A stretch of DNA of 64,000 nt. It comes from Pipra filicauda (taxonomy: Eukaryota; Chordata; Aves; Passeriformes; Pipridae). The notes beneath the pieces were generated by a model. The model was not told where the DNA came from, ran no database searches, and was given only the letters and a program-made list of their open reading frames with translations. Numbering within the stretch: the stretch's first letter is position 1; the number at the start of each line of letters is the position of its first letter. The DNA lies in contig NW_024104416.1 of the NCBI RefSeq assembly GCF_003945595.2, positions 1,439,878-1,503,877 of the forward strand, in the 5' to 3' direction. Positions 54,185-64,000 of this stretch are shown here, in pieces. The position numbers and the translations under genes were made by a program.

Positions 54185-54625
54185 TGCCCGTTTTCAGAGG
54201 TCGGGAGGCCAGCAGGTGAGGCGGCACTGGGGTGTTCCCCAGGTGTGCCCGCATTTCGGAGTGCCCAGGGCTGCAGGAGGAGGATGAGGTGCGGGAACAG
54301 CCGCAGCTCGCCCAGCCCTGACGATGTGGGGGCTAACCAGCGATATCACCTCCTCAGTGCAGCTTCAGCGTTAAACAACGACGTGGCCTGCAGCCAGAAA
54401 AGGGCATTTAACCAGAAATCCAGTTGAAACTCCGCGGATGAAAACTGTGGCGCAAAGTGGCGGCGGCCGGGGAGCTGCACACGGGTGCGCTCGGAGAGCG
54501 GGCACCGCAGGGCAGCTCCTCGCGGGGCACGGGGACAAAGCAGAGCAAACAACAGCGAGCACCGGCCACAGATCGCCTGGGCATGCAGGGACAGCGGAGC
54601 GTGCGGTCAAAAATCGGTGCTAACC
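54185..54625. promoter_or_regulatory. CpG island, candidate promoter or first exon
   Basis: About 34 CpG dinucleotides by hand count in roughly 440 bases, against a background where CpG is rare. The core at 54430-54560 contains TCCGCGG, a CGGCGGCCGGGG block and CTCGCGGGGC. Vertebrate islands of this kind usually mark transcription starts. On the plus strand a strong splice-donor-like CAGGTGAG lies at 54213-54220, and a 134-codon frame (54457-54861) crosses the island but has no upstream ATG. No TATA box, recognised protein or matching acceptor is visible, so direction and product are unknown. No CR1 consensus words are seen in it. It could serve a lncRNA, an alternative promoter of a flanking gene, or be an orphan island. 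Confidence 0.6.
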
Positions 54626-56014
54626 TGTCACATGTGTCTGACAAGGGAGGAAAAAACCTAAACAACACAGCGCAGCTCTTACCTACAGAGGAGCTGCTAA
54701 AGGATGTCTGGATTTGCTGTAAAAGTGACAGTGATGCCCCATCCTGGAGTCCCCAAGCGGCTGCGATTAGGAAAACTGGAACAACAAGTAGAGATGAAGC
54801 TGTGAGCCTGCTGAACTGCTTTGATGCCCGGACTCGGGTTCAGTTCTCAGCATCACACTGATAAAACAGCTCTGTCATTATAAGTGCCTTAATTTGCCTG
54901 TGAGTTATCAGACATTTCTGGCGTTTAAATGGCATACACATTTTAAGCTATATTCCCTATGTCAGCCAAAAGGGATGGCATTTTTGGCTTGGGCAAGCCT
55001 GAGCATTGTATTCACTGCCATTCCAAGAACGTTCCAATGACTCAGAGGTACCGCATTACAGTCATATTTTAATTTTTGACCCTAATTAATTCATCAAGTT
55101 CAGAACTATTCTTCTCATCTGAAACTCGTGCTTAGCACTTCAACCTCTGCCTTATAGCTTTAATTTTAAAGACAAAATGAAAATCTCAGCTCTCTTTGCT
55201 CTTTCATTAAGATGATTTAAATTATCCAGAATTTTTCCCACTCCCACAAATAGCTTTCTTTCACCTTTCTGTAACATAAATGAGTTGAAAGAAAGCTGGC
55301 TTTCACCAGCAACAAAACTGAAAGAGGGCTAACCCTGAACAAATTAACAGCACACATTTTGTCTTGAACTAAATTAATGTGACTCCTAGCACAGGAACGA
55401 ACAGCCAGGGGACCAGTGCTTCTCAGTGCAAAAGTACTTACTTTTAAATATTAAAAATACAGAGCGCAGTGTGAACACTTCACTTGACAACATCCCAAAG
55501 AGAATAGTTGCAACCAGTCTAACAAAGGCCGGGCACAGCAGAAAAGCCCTGCAGGTCAGAGGGTTTCAGTTGAGCTGAGTGGATGCTCTGATGCTGCTCC
55601 CCTACTCCTTGTAGCTGTGCAGGTCTCCAAAGTATAATGAAAACCAACCCAAAAAGTGAGAAAACAGCACTCTCTTTTTCATACCAGTGCTAGTGGTGCT
55701 CTCACCATTTTTTTTTTTCTAAATTCCCTGGTCCTGTGTTTGTATTGTCATTGCAGATCCTCAGCAAGTGGGTCACAGAGCACACAGAGAACCCACAGCA
55801 CTGCTGATGTGAGAAATAATCCCCCACTCACCCAGGGCACAACTACTGGGGCAGGAGATAATTAAACACTGGCTATTGCCTTTTTCTCAGTGCACTCAGA
55901 GAGGAGATTAAAAGAACAAGGCTTGGAACTAAACCCGGGGTTGCATTATTGCCTTGATACAGGTATAAATGGACAGATGGGGATTCAAGTATCAGTGGAG
56001 ACTGGGATTTTGGG

Positions 56015-56074
56015 ATGTTTTGAGAGCAATAAAATTATTTTTATATGTTTTGAGAGCAGTAAGAATTTTTCAGT
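56015..56074 (+). repeat. Two-copy 30-bp tandem duplication
   Basis: ATGTTTTGAGAGCA begins at 56015 and again at 56045. The 30-bp units stay similar through an A/T-rich second half with several substitutions. Confidence 0.75.
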
Positions 56075-56649
56075 TTGTATCAATAATGCTTGTCAGAAAT
56101 CAACTGAGCAGGTAATTACAGCAGAACAGTGTCACTCCAGCACCACGTGATTGAAATGCCAGATCAGTATTGCCTGGCTTGTGTTTCACCACCAGCAAGA
56201 TTTTTCTAAATCAACCATCTCCCCGAAGAGCATCTTCTTTGAGAGGAAAATATTTCACAAATCTCTCATTTTGACACTTCTATTTTGATTACACAGCACA
56301 GATCAGAAAAAAAAAAATTCAATTTTAGGTTACAAATTTCACACTAGTAACTGTCTGTTTCTTACAGGCTCAAAGAAAAAACTAAGTTTGAAATTACTTG
56401 CTGGTTTTGTTCTTTGGTACACTTTTAACCAGCTCCGTCTCACTTCTAGATAGTATGCAAAAAACATGTCAGTAGCTCTGCCATGTGCATAATACAAAAT
56501 AAAAATTTTATTCCGAGTATATCAAAGAGATGATGAAAGTTATACATATGAGTAGTAAATTATTATCTAGGGAAAGAATAGTTTAATCACTGTATATAAC
56601 AAACCTGCAATACCTAAGCACAGTGGGTTAGTCCCATGTTTGCAGGTTT

Positions 56650-56698
56650 GGGATTTTTTGTTTGTTTGGTTGGTGGGGTTTTTTTGTTTTGTTTTGAA
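56650..56698 (+). repeat. T/G low-complexity tract
   Basis: TTTTTTGTTTGTTTGG and TTTTTTTGTTTTGTTTTG around a GGTTGGTGGGG centre. It is similar in character to the tract at 23625-23745. Confidence 0.85.
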
Positions 56699-57924
56699 AG
56701 TTAGATCTAATAAGGAAGAGAAATAAGAAGAAATGTAACAGCCAGTGTTTTAAAATCCTGAATCATATTCTTTGGAGTATTGATGAGTAAATGAAGGCAG
56801 AAAGCCTTAGATCAAGACTGCTGAGAGATAAAAAAGTCCTCTTCGGCTGCAAATCACTGGGAGCTGTTCAGGTAAGACAGCTTGTAAAGTCCTGTACAAA
56901 ATATTGGTGTCTTCTGCTGGTAACAAATGTGAGTAGGTATAAAGCCTCCAAAAAAGACAACAAAAACCTCCAACAAGATGAAAGGTGAATGTGGACCTTC
57001 TGTGAGAGTCAGAGCTGCTGGTTAACATGTTTTAGCTGCTTGTTCACTTCAGTGTCTAATTCTTAAAGAAGAGAAGGTGTCTGCCCTGTCTTGTAAGGTA
57101 TGTTACCCTAAGAGCATCTTCTTTTTAATTCTGGTTCTAAACCAATGGAAAACAGAAAGCAGAGTGAGAGAAGTAAAGCCTCAGGATAATTTATGTGAGT
57201 GAAGACTAAATCAGAGTAATTCTGATGTCATCATTGTCTCATTTCCAGTTACAAAACTGCAAAACACAAACCCCATTTTCCTCTGGACCAGGTCAAACCT
57301 CCCCTTAAAACAAACCTCAGTGTAGTTAATACTCATTATGGATAATTTTTTTTGCTCCAATGTATCGTGCATCTCTGCTCTGACATTCTCTGACATCGCT
57401 GAGCAAGAAGCACGGGGACTTTTTGGTGCTCAGAAACAGCTGCTGTGAAAGGCCACTGAGCAAAATGATTTTGTTACATTGTCCCAGCAACGACCTCAAC
57501 CCTGACTGAGGAGCTAATTCAATTCCAAGGACTCTCACTATCAGATGCTGTCAATTTGTCCCTTTTTTTTATATAGTAATATCTAATATGGAATAGAGTT
57601 ACTAGGAAGTGAGCTGAGACCAGCGAAATTCACTTCAATTAGGGAATAAGATAGCCCTGAAATTTTTCCCCTAGAGGAAAAGAGACCATGGTTTTCCATA
57701 CACATACCTGTAAAGGTTGTCAGTAAATGAAGTACCATCGTATAAGCTGGATTTCTGCTTGCACTTGGGAGTAAAATATTTTATGTAACTCTACTTCTTC
57801 TGCTGGTGAAGGAATTTAAATCAAATGAAAATTCTGAATTTTGAATTCATGCATTATGAAGTCAACCTCCCTCCCAAATCCTTGTTTCCTCTTGACATTC
57901 AATTCAAAATGTCCACACACATTA

Positions 57925-58242
57925 GAACCACAGAGTGGTTTGGGTTGGAAGGGACCTCAAAGCTCATCTCATTCCACCCCCTACCATGGGCAGGAACACC
58001 TTCCACTAGCCCAGGTTGCTCCAAGTCCCATCCAACCTGGCCTTGGACACTCCCAGGGCTGGGGCAGCCACAGCTTCTCTGGGCAACCTGTGCCAGGGCC
58101 TCCCCACCCTCACCGGGAGGAATTTCTTCCCAATATCTAATCTAAACTCAGCATCCTTCACTTTAAAGCCATTCCCTCTTTGTCCTAATGTCACATGTCC
58201 TTGTGAAAAGTCCCTGTCCAACCTTTTTATAATCCCCTTTCA
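57925..58242 (-). mobile_element. CR1 LINE 3' fragment
   Basis: Antisense CR1 tail of about 320 bp. It opens with ACCACAGAGTGGTTTGGGTT, then GGAAGGGACCTCAAAGCTCA, CCTTGGACACTCCCAGGGCT, CACAGCTTCTCTGGGCAACC, GGAATTTCTTCCCAATATCT and CATTCCCTCTTTGTCCTAAT, and ends near TTATAATCCCC. Its 3' terminus mirrors the plus-strand copies at 33.3 and 49.4 kb. Frames at 57825-58249 are repeat-derived. Confidence 0.94.
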
Positions 58243-61200
58243 TACATAATGCAGTTTGATAACTCCAAATTGCATCATGCTCTGTGTTTCAGGAGTCACC
58301 AGAGACTGCAATAAGTCATGCCAAGCTCACTGAGCACAGGTGGGGAGGAGGCAGCCCAGCATTCAGAGCTGTCGATGCCTGGGCTTCAAAATAGTCCTAT
58401 TATCTCATTTGCACTGTCACACAAATTGTTGTGAGAGTTAAGGCAAATTAAACACATTCACACTGAGCCAAATTCCGTTGTATGATTGGAAAAGTGGGAG
58501 AAATGAAAGACATTGTGTAAAATCAGATGGTGAAAGGCAAAGGGGCTGAAAGGTTTCTGAAACTGGGAGAGAGGCTCATAATAAAAGCACCAAAATAAAT
58601 TCTGATTGGCCAACTGGGGGAAAATGTGCAGCTTTTGGGAGGCATGTTTGTCTGAAAAGCACAATATACAAGAAGAAATATAAAGAGTGAGCTCGGGCAA
58701 GCACTGCAGTGTGGAGCCCTGACACTGCAGTCTTGTGTCCCATCAATGGATTTTGAACTCACCTGATGTTTCCAGATTCACTTATTCCTCAAATTTGAAA
58801 TGTGAGGTATTAACTCCTGTCAGCCTCTCCTTTATGCCCTTTTCCTTTCTTATTCCTTCTTTTTCCAGTCTAGCTTGGTTTTCCTTCCATTTAGCAATGC
58901 CAGCCTAGGTGCAGTCTCACTCAGCTTTTCCTGCAGCCCAGGGAATAACAAAGCTCCACCAATATTAACAACAGTGACAGTAAAGTTTGCCTGGTCCCAG
59001 AGTATGAGCTGAGCATGTGTGCTACTACTAACCACAGATAGAATGGGCAGCTTTGATCTGAATCATTTATCTTTGTTTATCTTGATTTGCCTTTTAGTAG
59101 GCAACACCAAATTTACACAAAACCTCAACACTCTGTTATTCTTCTGCTTCTTCCAAAATAATAGTTATAATTTCTCAGGGATTGTCAAGCAGGATATCCC
59201 TTTACAAAGCACAGTTCTGCTAAAAGAAATAATAAAGATGGCTAAAATAATTCAAAAAAATATTTTCAGAGCTTTCCAAAAATTTTTGTTGTCACTATAT
59301 AAATGGGTCAAATTCTATTAAAAGATCCAAGAGGTGCAAGTGCTTCAGTGAAGAAACATGAGTGTGAATTCCTCTGAATATTTGTACTTATTTCATCCCC
59401 ACTAAACCCAAACAAATCTTAGATACTGCAGGAAGACCTTGGCACCGATGATGTGATTTCAAAATGAGAGGGGAATATAGTGAAACCCTTACTGCCTTAT
59501 TCACCTGAGAGACTCCTTCAAAATGGAGAGGATGAGGCCATTTATTGTGTATTTTGTACCAATCCTCTGTGCTGCAGAGACAGTACATTTTGCTATGATG
59601 AGACAGGAGTCTTTTGGCTCCCTGTTCATTACAGTAAATAGCAACATTAGTGCAGCAGGCTGGAGATTGAAGGCTCCCAATCCTCGGGCAGAAGGCTTAA
59701 AATCTCCATGCCAAGACTGAGGCTTCCAGACAAGGAAGATCTGTCTCTGTATAGGGGAAGCAGTGAGGGATAGTCTTCAAAAAGTTCCCAGTAGCACAAA
59801 TAAAGATCAGATGAGTATTCCTTTGCACTAACCAAGCTGAAATCCCTGGTATCCTTCTCCTGTTCCTCATACCCAGACAGAGAAAAGGGCAAGTTGGAAC
59901 AAGTTAAATGCTGTTGCCTTGATTTTTTTTTCTTTACCTTTTTTTTGGTCTCCAATATTTAAGTACTTAGACACCTAAAAAGAAAGACATGGGTAGAGAT
60001 TCATGTTTCACATACTGATACTGTCAGAATGTGTCTCTTCAGGTCTTCTGGACTCCTCTGGTGCCTCACACCAAACGAAGAGCCCAGCCTGGTGCACAGA
60101 TTGCTGCTCTGAAGGATTCATCCCCCATCTCAGCTGAGAACAACAGACAAGGGCCCTCCCACACACCAGTAATGCCATAGTGGTGGGCTCAAATAAATCC
60201 CTTCTGCTCTGTAAATGGCATATGGACTGAAATAAAAAAGTGCTATAAAACATAAGTGTCATGTTAATTCTGCCCTGGGCACAGGGTGGCCAGACAGTTT
60301 TGCTGTGGCAGAGGTCACATGGAGCCAAGACCACCACTGAGTTATCCCAGGCACTGCAGACAGGGTTGACCCAGTAGAGACCAAGCTTGTACAATGACTA
60401 AGTATATCCTGGGAGACAAGCCCCACTTCCGAGGATTTCCAACCCAAACAGGGAGGACCAGAGAGGATGTGCCTGGGACCACAGGTCTGCACAAATGTTG
60501 ACTCTATGACAGACTGACTCCAGCTTGGTCCTCCCAGCATTTTCCAGCCTAGCAGTTCCCAAGGTCTTATCAGAGCATTGCCATCAGCACCAAATGGTAC
60601 AGTTTTCATCACAGCCTAGGATTTATCTGCTCGTATCTACTTAGAATTTGCTATGGGTTACTGTACTATATTCATTTGTTGATACCCATTTTCCAGTGCT
60701 CTTTTATTATTCTCCAGCAGAAGAGACTCCTGGCAACCTGAAGAATAATGGCCTATTCACAGTCTTAGTCCTAATTAGGAGACATGTTTGTGCTCTCTGC
60801 AGAAATCAGAATCCCATAATAAGGGCTGTATCAACCATTAAAGGCTCCCTTTCGTCTCCCTGAAGCACCCAAACTGGTGTAGCAAAGTTTAAAGTATTTG
60901 TGACAAGGCTGTCTGCAGTTCTCAGGCTGGCACAAAGATATTACACATCATTTGCATAGTGTGGGAAGGGAATATCCCTGACCTACAGCATGAGCTCCTG
61001 CTCATGTGCACGTAAGGGAAAGGGAAGTGTGGGCATTGGAGGGCACCTGGGAACAACACCCACTAACCTAAGGAAAATATAACAGGAGGCAGGACTAAAG
61101 AACCTATAACAGGGGGCAGGAAAGTGGAAAAGTATGGATTAAAGGCTACTAATTTTAGAAACTAGAAGCCCTAATCGGTTGATGAATATTTTTGTTGCAA

Positions 61201-61794
61201 CTGTATTTAGAAACCATCCCAAATCAGACTAGGATTGTTTTTCCAGGTATCTCACAAACTCCCAAGGTGAATCATGGCACAGAGACAGACAATTCATTTT
61301 ACCCACTAGTAATACAGGCTGTAAGAGTTTGCTCCTGACTTGTGCCTAGCTGGAAATTCTCAAGAAGGAGAGCATACCACCTTTAGCAAAATTGTGGTGT
61401 ATAGACTGGCCTTAAATAGGGGGAAAAAAAAATCTAAGCAAGCCACAGAAAAAGAAAAATATTTTCCATTTTACTGATTTTAAAATTTGCTTTTGACCTG
61501 TAGGAAACCTGTCCATGTTCAGGGAAAGTCTGCAGGCATCCTAAGGGAAGGAAAAGCAGTTACAGGTTTATAACAGTAGTTCTGAAGCTGCCAGTGAGAG
61601 GTTCACAGTAACAGAGCAGACTGAGGAGGCAGGATTTGGGTACCTGAATTGCAAACTTCAACTTTTTTATCCCTCTATCATTTGCAAATTTCCTTTCTAA
61701 TCCTGACAGTAAGAAACTACCCTAGAGTTTCTTGACAAAGTTTTTTCATATCCTGACACCCGAACTTGTTCTTTTGCTTGTTCCATTTTTGCTT
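58243..61794. other. Unannotated spacer
   Basis: About 3.5 kb with no recognised repeat family. Minus-strand frames at 59647-59955, 60008-60394 and 60259-60612 are among the longer ones outside CR1, but show no domain, motif or splice framing. Confidence 0.45.
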
Positions 61795-61875
61795 GGGCAA
61801 AGCACTTCACTAGTGCAGATACTCTGGCTCTGGTGCCTCAGCTCCCTGAATCTGCATAACAGTGCACTCACTGTG
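61795..61875 (+). mobile_element. MIR-type SINE relic
   Basis: TTGGGCAAAGCACTTCAC, then GGTGCCTCAGCTCCCTGAAT and CTGCATAACAGTGC, follows the MIR middle (the TTGGGCAAGTCACTTAACC block, then GTGCCTCAGTTTCC and CATCTGTAAAATGG). Confidence 0.6.
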
Positions 61876-64000
61876 TCATAGAAACAAATTTTAAGCTTCT
61901 GGTGGTGAACAGTAAAATGTTTTTATTGATGTGCACAGGCATAAATCCCTAAACTGTGACCTTACACTGCTGCTAGAACCTTTCTGCACTGCTCATATTC
62001 AGCCTTGTCATCAATTGGGTTCCAGCCAGTTGGTAAACTGGGTGTACCTGACTCCTCACTGGAAGGCTAAGAAAGCTTAATATATGCAGTACTTAAACTC
62101 TTAGTTGTGGAATATCTGTGTAAATCCACCTTCTGAAGGGAGGAATTGTCAGTTCACAGCTTCCCATGAGAATATTCCAGGTCCTAATAAAGTATGTGGG
62201 AGTCAGGTTCTCCTCTAGTGCCAATTTTCTATTTTACTTTAAATAATAATACACCAGAGCAGATAGTGGCTCCAGAAACAAGTGTCACACTGCTTCAGTA
62301 CACCATCTCCCTGCTAAATGTGGCCAAAATTGTACATATTCGTGTTAGATCCTCCCTGAATAATGCAGCAAAATGCCTCCATTTAGGGTTGCTCACTTTG
62401 CTGGCCACCAGAATTCCTAAATTGTTCTCAATCGAACAACCATTTCACGATGCCTGAGCCTCCAGTCCAAAACTGTTTCTGCAACAGTTGGAAGCAATCA
62501 ATAAACTAATGAAAGTCAAAGTGGCTGTGAGGCAGCAAGACTTCTGTGTACCTGGAGTTGAAACTGTTCTTTTGGCACACAACTACTCTTTGAACTAATA
62601 GGAACGGTTTTGTCTTTTTCTGCAGTTCTCTGATTCACTACATCAAAAACCATTGCCTTTGTGAGGGACTTCGTTACAGAACATCTTTCAAGGGGAGCAA
62701 CATAAGAACACAAAAACTACATCGTGTCAAAAGATCAAGTGGGGCTGGAGCCTCTCAAAAGAGGATAAAAAAAAAAAAAAAAAAGGACAAGGATCTGTGG
62801 TGCTTTCCCCAGACTTTCCTTCAGCCTGCAACCATTTGTACACTCCCTGGAGCTTCTGGAGACAGACGTGGCTTCTGTACACTCAGTAATACACAACAGG
62901 AATTTCTCTGTCATTAAGCTGCCCAGCTTTTGTGTAGTATTTTCTGTAGGACACATTTAACACCAGCTAAGTTATGCAGTTTAAGCACTTGGATTTGAAA
63001 CTCTCTGGGCACAGCCCATCCATTTGTTCCTGATTGCTCATTGTTTCACACATTGATCCATGACTGAGGTTACCAGGTACTGCAGCAACACAGCACAGCC
63101 TGCACGAATGAGACTAACCCCAACAGACAACGTGGAAATGGAAGAGATGAGGAAACTCCAGCGAGCTCAATAACTTTGGATTCAACCCAGTAATGGCTCA
63201 GTGGAGTATTTCCAGTTCCTTCTGGTGTGGGGAAATTAGGGTGGCATCACGAGGGATCACAAGGTAACTGCTGAAAAGGGAAATATAAAAGTTCCTAAAA
63301 AAATTAGAATCTTTCGGGACCGTGTGAGAATTTTGTACACAGGGGTTTCTTTTCTCTCTTGGGGCTAAGAATAAAGGAAGATCCATCATTTTTGACAGAG
63401 GACTCCCAGCAGCCAATTGGAAAGAAGGGAAAGCCCCTTTCCAGAGAAAAGAAACTTTTTTAGGCAAAAATTAATATATTAAGCTTATCTGAAAAAAGGT
63501 GGGATTTTATGAAACTATAAATGTATGAAAATTAAACTCAAAGGGTCTTTTTCCCTGAAAACCTTGGTTTTATTCAGAGAGCTGAATAAAATCTTCCTTG
63601 TTTCTTTGTTCCTTGAGTTTATGCCATCATTCTAAATTTAAAAGAGGAATTTTTCTCACAATGCCATGATTTTTAAACCTGTTAATAGCCTGAAAATTTA
63701 ATTTCAATCATTCTTCAGAGTTTTCTCTTACCTTTTTTTTAGGTGAAATGAATACTTTAGAATACTGAATCTTTTGATCACTGCAGAGGTGGATTAAGTC
63801 TCATTTTGTTTCTCTTGAACTACTTTTCAGTTATAAGAACTCTATTCTGCAATTGCTAAAAAAAAAAATAAATCACTGTATTTGAAAGATCTCCTTTAGT
63901 AGCAGGAGCTCTCTCTTTTAGCACCTATATCATCACAACCCATTACTGTAACTGTTTTGATGCTCTGCTGCATCATTTCAAAGTCCATGTAGCCTTCCCT
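61876..64000. other. Unannotated spacer to window end
   Basis: About 2.1 kb, AT-rich, with an A18 run at 62767-62784. Open frames at 62194-62457 and 63198-63467 are not family-like. Confidence 0.5.
62767..62784 (+). repeat. Poly(A) tract
   Basis: Eighteen consecutive A residues. It may be the tail of a decayed retrocopy, though no body is recognised upstream. Confidence 0.9.

Larger units (their letters stand above)
54626..57924. other. Spacer right of the CpG island
   Basis: About 3.3 kb returning quickly to AT-rich sequence. A strong minus-strand donor-like word (TAGGTAAGAG) lies near 54676-54685. No exon can be defended. Confidence 0.45.

Noticed and set aside
54457..54861. A 134-codon frame across the CpG island
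   Set aside because: It opens with a GTG rather than ATG, the sequence has no family motif, and CpG-rich DNA has few stop codons by composition alone.
60008..60612. Overlapping minus-strand frames of 117 and 128 codons
   Set aside because: No domain, no convincing splice-site framing and no codon-pattern hint. Two overlapping frames are expected by chance in a GC-richer patch.
1..64000. Search for CRISPR arrays, operons or other prokaryotic features
   Set aside because: No regularly spaced repeats or bacterial gene organisation are present. The repeats identify a bird nuclear genome.

Overview
The window looks like non-coding DNA from a bird, probably a passerine or a close relative. The base composition is AT-rich. 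The recognisable repeats are mostly 5'-truncated CR1 LINE copies ending in typical avian CR1 3' tails, plus a few worn MIR-type SINE relics and one short LTR with class II (ERVK-like) features. I see no Alu or L1. I found no coding exon I can defend. Every open frame is short (161 codons at most), and the longest ones lie inside or antisense to CR1 copies. The window is best read as a gene desert or the inside of a very large intron, so there is no operon or pathway to describe.

Layout: a CR1 fragment runs off the left edge (1-188) and a second lies at 1040-1293. A long, almost featureless stretch to about 28 kb holds CR1 copies at 9.1, 14.8, 17.5 and 21.1 kb, MIR relics at 5.1, 16.5, 21.8 and 27.2 kb, simple repeats, and a probable solo LTR at 27458-27819 flanked by a 6-bp duplication. 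From 28.9 to 50 kb there are six more CR1 pieces, a perfect 12-bp-arm palindrome at 32278-32310, and homopolymer tracts. A MIR relic at 53.3 kb is followed by the only CpG-rich island in the window (about 54185-54625). The island is the best candidate for a promoter or first exon. The right end holds one more CR1 (57.9 kb), a MIR relic (61.8 kb) and otherwise plain sequence.

Thirteen CR1 pieces are recognised, nine on the minus strand and four on the plus strand. All repeat calls come from recognising family consensus features by eye, with no database search. Boundaries are good to about 10-30 bases unless a hard signal is named. I did not find a convincing new biological system. The items most worth following up are the CpG island, the solo LTR with its intact transcription signals, and the palindrome next to a CR1 fragment.
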